Source of the DNA: Prochlorococcus sp. AG-459-E08
GTDB lineage: Bacteria > Cyanobacteriota > Cyanobacteriia > PCC-6307 > Cyanobiaceae
Length of the DNA stretch: 47,413 nt
NCBI GenBank assembly: GCA_003209425.1
Contig: QCRB01000008.1
Span: 1-47,413 of the forward strand
Direction of reading: 5' to 3'
Part shown: piece after piece, positions 43,941-47,413 of the stretch
Layout of the letters: every line of letters starts with the position of its first letter
Position numbering within the stretch: the stretch's first letter is position 1
Notes under the pieces: generated by a model
Database searches by the model: none
The model's input: the letters and a program-made list of their open reading frames with translations, nothing else
What the model was told of the DNA's origin: nothing
Position numbers and translations under genes: made by a program

Positions 43941-44597
43941 TTAAATTTTTCCATATATTTTCATACTAAGCTTAATGTCCAGCATTTCCGTAAATTTATC
44001 ACTTTTAGTATTTCCTTGTTTTAATTTTAAATTAATATCCTCAAATATTATTATATTTTCTTGAAATTCAAGTTCTCTCAAAAAAGATAACAAATTTAAA
44101 AAATCCGCTTTAAAAGTAAAATCTATTATGTATTTTTGAGTCCCCTCTACAAGTAAAGGGTCGATTATTATATTCGCATTCTGGTTATTGCTATTAGGAT
44201 TTGTTGAAGAGTCGATAGGAATAAAACCTACTATTTTCTTGGGAACTATTGATAAGAATTCAATTTTATTTTTTTTACCAATTTCACCAAATTTTGCTAA
44301 TAAAGTATCTAAACTTGAAGTACCACTTATCAATTCTATAATCTTCTCTTTTTCTTTAATTAGTTTTTCAAACTTTTGATTAGTTTTTTTATACTGTGAT
44401 TTCAAATTATCCAAATCATTCTTTTTTTTGATTAATTCATTTAATTCCAAATTTACTTTATTAGATTTAATATATTGAGGTAAAACAAAAAATATAGTTA
44501 ATAATATTGAGATACCAGAAGAGATAAAAATTGGTATAAATGAAGCAGCTTTTTCTGGAGTAATAAAGTCTTTTCTTTTATTGATTGAATTAACCAT
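43941..44597 (-). CDS. pilO: PilO-like protein
   Basis: A 218-residue protein with one membrane helix (about 20-42), a coiled coil rich in Lys and Glu (about 48-95) and a C-terminal ferredoxin-like domain, the PilO layout. It forms the inner-membrane alignment complex with PilN. It follows pilN after 9 bases. Confidence 0.8.
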   Translation of the reverse strand: MVNSINKRKDFITPEKAASFIPIFISSGISILLTIFFVLPQYIKSNKVNLELNELIKKKNDLDNLKSQYKKTNQKFEKLIKEKEKIIELISGTSSLDTLLAKFGEIGKKNKIEFLSIVPKKIVGFIPIDSSTNPNSNNQNANIIIDPLLVEGTQKYIIDFTFKADFLNLLSFLRELEFQENIIIFEDINLKLKQGNTKSDKFTEMLDIKLSMKIYGKI

Positions 44598-44606
44598 TTC
44601 TAAAAA

Positions 44607-45296
44607 TTAGTTCAAATTATCATTTAAATTTTTTAAGACATTTAATCTATTAAATAGTCCATAAGAACCAAGTTTAATTAAATAATTTTCATTAATCTTG
44701 GCATAATTAGTGCCTAATTTAGTCTTTATAGTTACTTTATAACTTTTGTTTTTTATATCTTTATTCGATACTTTAATTTCCTTAAGATCAATATCTTCAA
44801 ATTTAACTAGTTCAGAGTTATCTAAGTTTATTAAAAAAGAATTTAGAGTTTCTAAATATGACTTATTTTTTAATTTCGCAGTAAAAGTAAGAATATTACC
44901 TTTCGCAATGGCCTCTAAAAGTTGAATATCTTTTGGAATAATTAATGCTATTTCTTGGAGTAAGGCTGAACTTGAACTAAGATTCATAATTGAATTTTTT
45001 AAATTTCTATTAAAGTCTGAAATACTCTTAAGTTCTTTAGATTCCTTATTTAATTTCTTTTGCAATAAATCATACTCATCGCTAAATATTTTTATTTTTT
45101 CTTTTTTACTTTCTAAAAAATTAGTTCTAAAAATAAAGGGAAATCCAAGTAATAAAGTAATTACTATTAAAATTAAACCAGCATATATTCCCTTTTTAAA
45201 ATATATATTATTATCAATAAAATATGGGTCGATTAAAAGGTCAGAAGTTCTTCTCTTTCGTAATAAATCAATTTGTTTAAAATTTCCTTTATCCAT
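44607..45296 (-). CDS. pilN: PilN-like protein
   Basis: A 229-residue protein with a short cytoplasmic N-terminus (IDLLRKRR), one membrane helix (about 37-55), a coiled coil (about 62-105) and a C-terminal alpha/beta domain. PilN pairs with PilO, and its N-terminus binds PilM. The usual INLLP motif is replaced by IDLLRKRR. It follows pilQ after 26 bases. Confidence 0.8.
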   Translation of the reverse strand: MDKGNFKQIDLLRKRRTSDLLIDPYFIDNNIYFKKGIYAGLILIVITLLLGFPFIFRTNFLESKKEKIKIFSDEYDLLQKKLNKESKELKSISDFNRNLKNSIMNLSSSSALLQEIALIIPKDIQLLEAIAKGNILTFTAKLKNKSYLETLNSFLINLDNSELVKFEDIDLKEIKVSNKDIKNKSYKVTIKTKLGTNYAKINENYLIKLGSYGLFNRLNVLKNLNDNLN

Positions 45297-45322
45297 TTAA
45301 AAACAAAAAATTGTATATTTAT

Positions 45323-47248
45323 TCATTGATCTACAAGAATTCTTGGTGTTACAAGAATAATTAATTCACTCTTTCTTTTTTGAGTTGAATTGTTTCTAAA
45401 AAGACTACCAAGAATAGGCATATCTCCAAAAATCGGAACTTTAGATGTAGTTACTGTATCTGAATCCTGTAAAACCCCAGTAAGTATTAATGTCTCACCA
45501 TTTTTTACTCTAATGGAACCAGTATCCAACTTTCTTACACTTAGTGTATTTTGTATACCACATCCAGAAATTTCAACTGATTTCGTAACAGAGGAAATTG
45601 CTGGACTTAAAGCAAAATTAACATATCCATTATCATCAATTTTATCTACTTTTGCTCCAAAAGTTATCCCAGCTGTTCCATCTTGAGCGGTACATGTAAC
45701 AACCCCCCCTTCTCCAGAAGTTTGAGTAAATCCTGTAACAACTGTTTCACCAACTTTTATAAATCCTTCATTTTTAAAAGGTCGACCAATTGAGGCTGAA
45801 TTTAATGAGTCATCTACTGAAGCAGACCCAGAAGGAAGGATATTAGGATTTTCGCCAAGAATTAAAGTAGGAGAGGCGAGAATCTTAGCATTTTCATTAG
45901 TAATTTTTGCTTCTAACCAATTCATAAAATTATTAGATGCTAAACCACCGGTTATTATATTTGGAACATTTGCAGTTGAAGGAGGATTACCAGGATCAAA
46001 ATTACCCGTACTTAATCCTAGACCACTGTTATTTATAAATCTTGTAGGGCCAGATCTAAATTCAAAAACATTATTTTTTAAATCAGTTTTACTTAAAGTT
46101 ACATCAATAATTTTAATAGTTAATGCAACTTGTCTATGCCTTAAATCAAGTGAGGATATATATTTTTCAGCAGTTTGGATTTGATCTTTGGAACCTATTA
46201 ATGTAAGAGTTTGTAATCTCAAATCAGCTGTACCAACTATTCCGTATAAAGGGCCCTTCTCAATTCCATACGAATTAATATCTTCATCCTTAAATTCCTT
46301 TTTATTTATAAAGCTATCTCCAACTTCTTGTCCATCCATAGAACCGCTTATTAACATTACTTTTGATATTTGTGCTCCTAATGTTGAAAGGTAATCAGCA
46401 ACTGAAGATGCATTAACTTGATTTAATCTAAAAGTCTTAGAAACTTTTGGTTTTATGCTTTTGTTTAAAATTTTATTACCAATAAAAATAATATTTTTCT
46501 CTACCACTGCCTGTAAATTAGCCGAGAGCAAAATACTGTTAAAGACATCAGATATATCTGCGTTATCAAAAATAGCCGTGATTGTTGATTTTTCTGATGT
46601 GGAAGTTTTTGGATTATTTTCTTCGATAATTACTATGCCATAATTTCCTAATTTTCCAACTAATTTTAAAGCCTCAAAAGCGTCTGCTTCTTTTAGATTT
46701 AAAGATACATCAGGTCCAATTAATTTTACATATCCTCTTGGGAGGACGTTAAATTCGCTAGAAGAAATTTCGCTTCTTGATGGCAACGGTAATTTATTTG
46801 TTTTCTTTTGATCTAAATTTTTATTTTTAGATGTAGTTTTTGTATTTTGATTTTTGCCACTTATTATTTTATCTTCTTTATTTGTTTTCTTTTTTTCAAT
46901 ATCGCTATTTATCAACTCAACACCAATATCATTAAATTGCGTATCAATTTTGATATTAGATTCATTTAAATTCTTCAAGTCTTCAATATTTTTTGAATCA
47001 AAAGTTTCTTCAACAAATCTCTCTAGCTGTTCTACTTCTTGATCAAGAAGATATGTTTCATTTTGCTTTTTACTTGATATTAATAGTTTGAATTCTTTCC
47101 AATATTTTGATGGAAACTTTGTTTCTTCTGATTCTCTTATTACTAATCTTCTATTATTCATTGCATAGGAACTAGATATCAGTTGATTTAAAATCAACAA
47201 AAAAGTCAGAATTATTTTTCTTTTTTTTATTTTTAAATAATTTCCCAT
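45323..47248 (-). CDS. pilQ: PilQ secretin
   Basis: A 641-residue outer-membrane channel for the pilus. A signal peptide (about 1-29) and a Lys/Asn-rich linker (to about 150) precede short secretin/TonB N-domains (about 170-400) and the C-terminal secretin domain ending in VPIFGDMPILGSLF and LIILVTPRILV. No AMIN repeat is evident. It leads the operon pilQ-pilN-pilO-minor pilins-pilM. Confidence 0.9.
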   Translation of the reverse strand: MGNYLKIKKRKIILTFLLILNQLISSSYAMNNRRLVIRESEETKFPSKYWKEFKLLISSKKQNETYLLDQEVEQLERFVEETFDSKNIEDLKNLNESNIKIDTQFNDIGVELINSDIEKKKTNKEDKIISGKNQNTKTTSKNKNLDQKKTNKLPLPSRSEISSSEFNVLPRGYVKLIGPDVSLNLKEADAFEALKLVGKLGNYGIVIIEENNPKTSTSEKSTITAIFDNADISDVFNSILLSANLQAVVEKNIIFIGNKILNKSIKPKVSKTFRLNQVNASSVADYLSTLGAQISKVMLISGSMDGQEVGDSFINKKEFKDEDINSYGIEKGPLYGIVGTADLRLQTLTLIGSKDQIQTAEKYISSLDLRHRQVALTIKIIDVTLSKTDLKNNVFEFRSGPTRFINNSGLGLSTGNFDPGNPPSTANVPNIITGGLASNNFMNWLEAKITNENAKILASPTLILGENPNILPSGSASVDDSLNSASIGRPFKNEGFIKVGETVVTGFTQTSGEGGVVTCTAQDGTAGITFGAKVDKIDDNGYVNFALSPAISSVTKSVEISGCGIQNTLSVRKLDTGSIRVKNGETLILTGVLQDSDTVTTSKVPIFGDMPILGSLFRNNSTQKRKSELIILVTPRILVDQ

Positions 47249-47309
47249 AAATAAATTCTCTATTTATGCTTATTTATTGAAAAAATAATACATATTTCAA
47301 TATTATATT

Positions 47310-47413
47310 TTATTTTCTGATTGTCATTTCATTTAATTCTAATTTATACATATCACGTACAGTATCTGAATCTTGAATTATTAATAAATCTGGATAAAAA
47401 GAAGTTTCAGGAT
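47310..47413 (-). CDS. C-terminal end of an unknown gene (partial)
   Basis: On the minus strand a frame runs in from the window edge and stops at TAA 47310-47312, giving 34 or fewer visible codons (ending MTIRK). It is 61 bases upstream of pilQ on the same strand, so it may be the preceding gene of the operon. The fragment is too short to name. Confidence 0.5.
   Translation of the reverse strand, partial: PETSFYPDLLIIQDSDTVRDMYKLELNEMTIRK

Noticed and set aside
1-47413. tRNA genes, rRNA genes, CRISPR arrays, insertion sequences, phage integrases
   Set aside because: I looked for T-loop-like GTTCGA elements, regularly spaced repeats and transposase motifs and found none. The GTTCGA near 27817 is inside prfC.

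Overview
The window looks like a high-light Prochlorococcus chromosome or a very close relative. The evidence is strong A+T bias, very short intergenic gaps, many genes of 30-100 codons, a high-light-inducible (Hli) protein, two DUF1651 proteins (a marine picocyanobacterial family), a B12-dependent ribonucleotide reductase, and a purK-6S RNA arrangement. This is an inference from content; I could run no search.

Region 1 (1-8600) is an accessory-like stretch. It holds roughly 25 tiny genes, many with one membrane helix, a short-chain dehydrogenase, an Hli protein with an extra N-terminal helix, a stand-alone NAD-dependent DNA ligase catalytic core, and two paralogous DUF1651 operons. The two operons share nearly the same promoter, and each carries a LexA-box-like palindrome over the predicted transcription start.

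Region 2 (8600-32700) is conserved core genome: 6S RNA, purK, aroB, a MidA-type methyltransferase, a TPM-domain protein, a metallophosphoesterase, nadA, a C-terminal processing protease, ispG, a family-4-like uracil-DNA glycosylase, an aspartate aminotransferase, a phnDCE-type ABC importer, an SGNH hydrolase, a DUF92 protein, rsmE, a DUF3531 protein, an ABC ATPase, hslO, a CPP1-like protein, prfC, a methyltransferase and nrdJ. Genes are packed with 1-11 base overlaps. The divergent metallophosphoesterase/nadA pair lacks ATG starts, and both reading frames could begin at CTG-ACA.

Region 3 (32700-33900) has small genes around a structured leader that I read as a glutamine-II (downstream-peptide) riboswitch in front of a 33-residue DUF4278 protein. 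The fold suggests translational control and a link to nitrogen regulation.

Region 4 (33900-47413) is a compact type IV pilus locus. It has the prepilin peptidase, a major-type pilin, a PilP-like lipoprotein, a very large Cys-rich pilin, and pilB, pilT and pilC. An opposing operon runs pilQ, pilN, pilO, three pilin-like proteins and pilM; the pilM product has four exact-length 25-residue repeats near its C terminus. Together these encode nearly a whole pilus machine.

The best candidates for something little described are the minimal ligase, the LexA-like DUF1651 operons with their small partner proteins, the riboswitch-DUF4278 unit, a 15-codon peptide gene with its own terminator, and the unusual pilin set.
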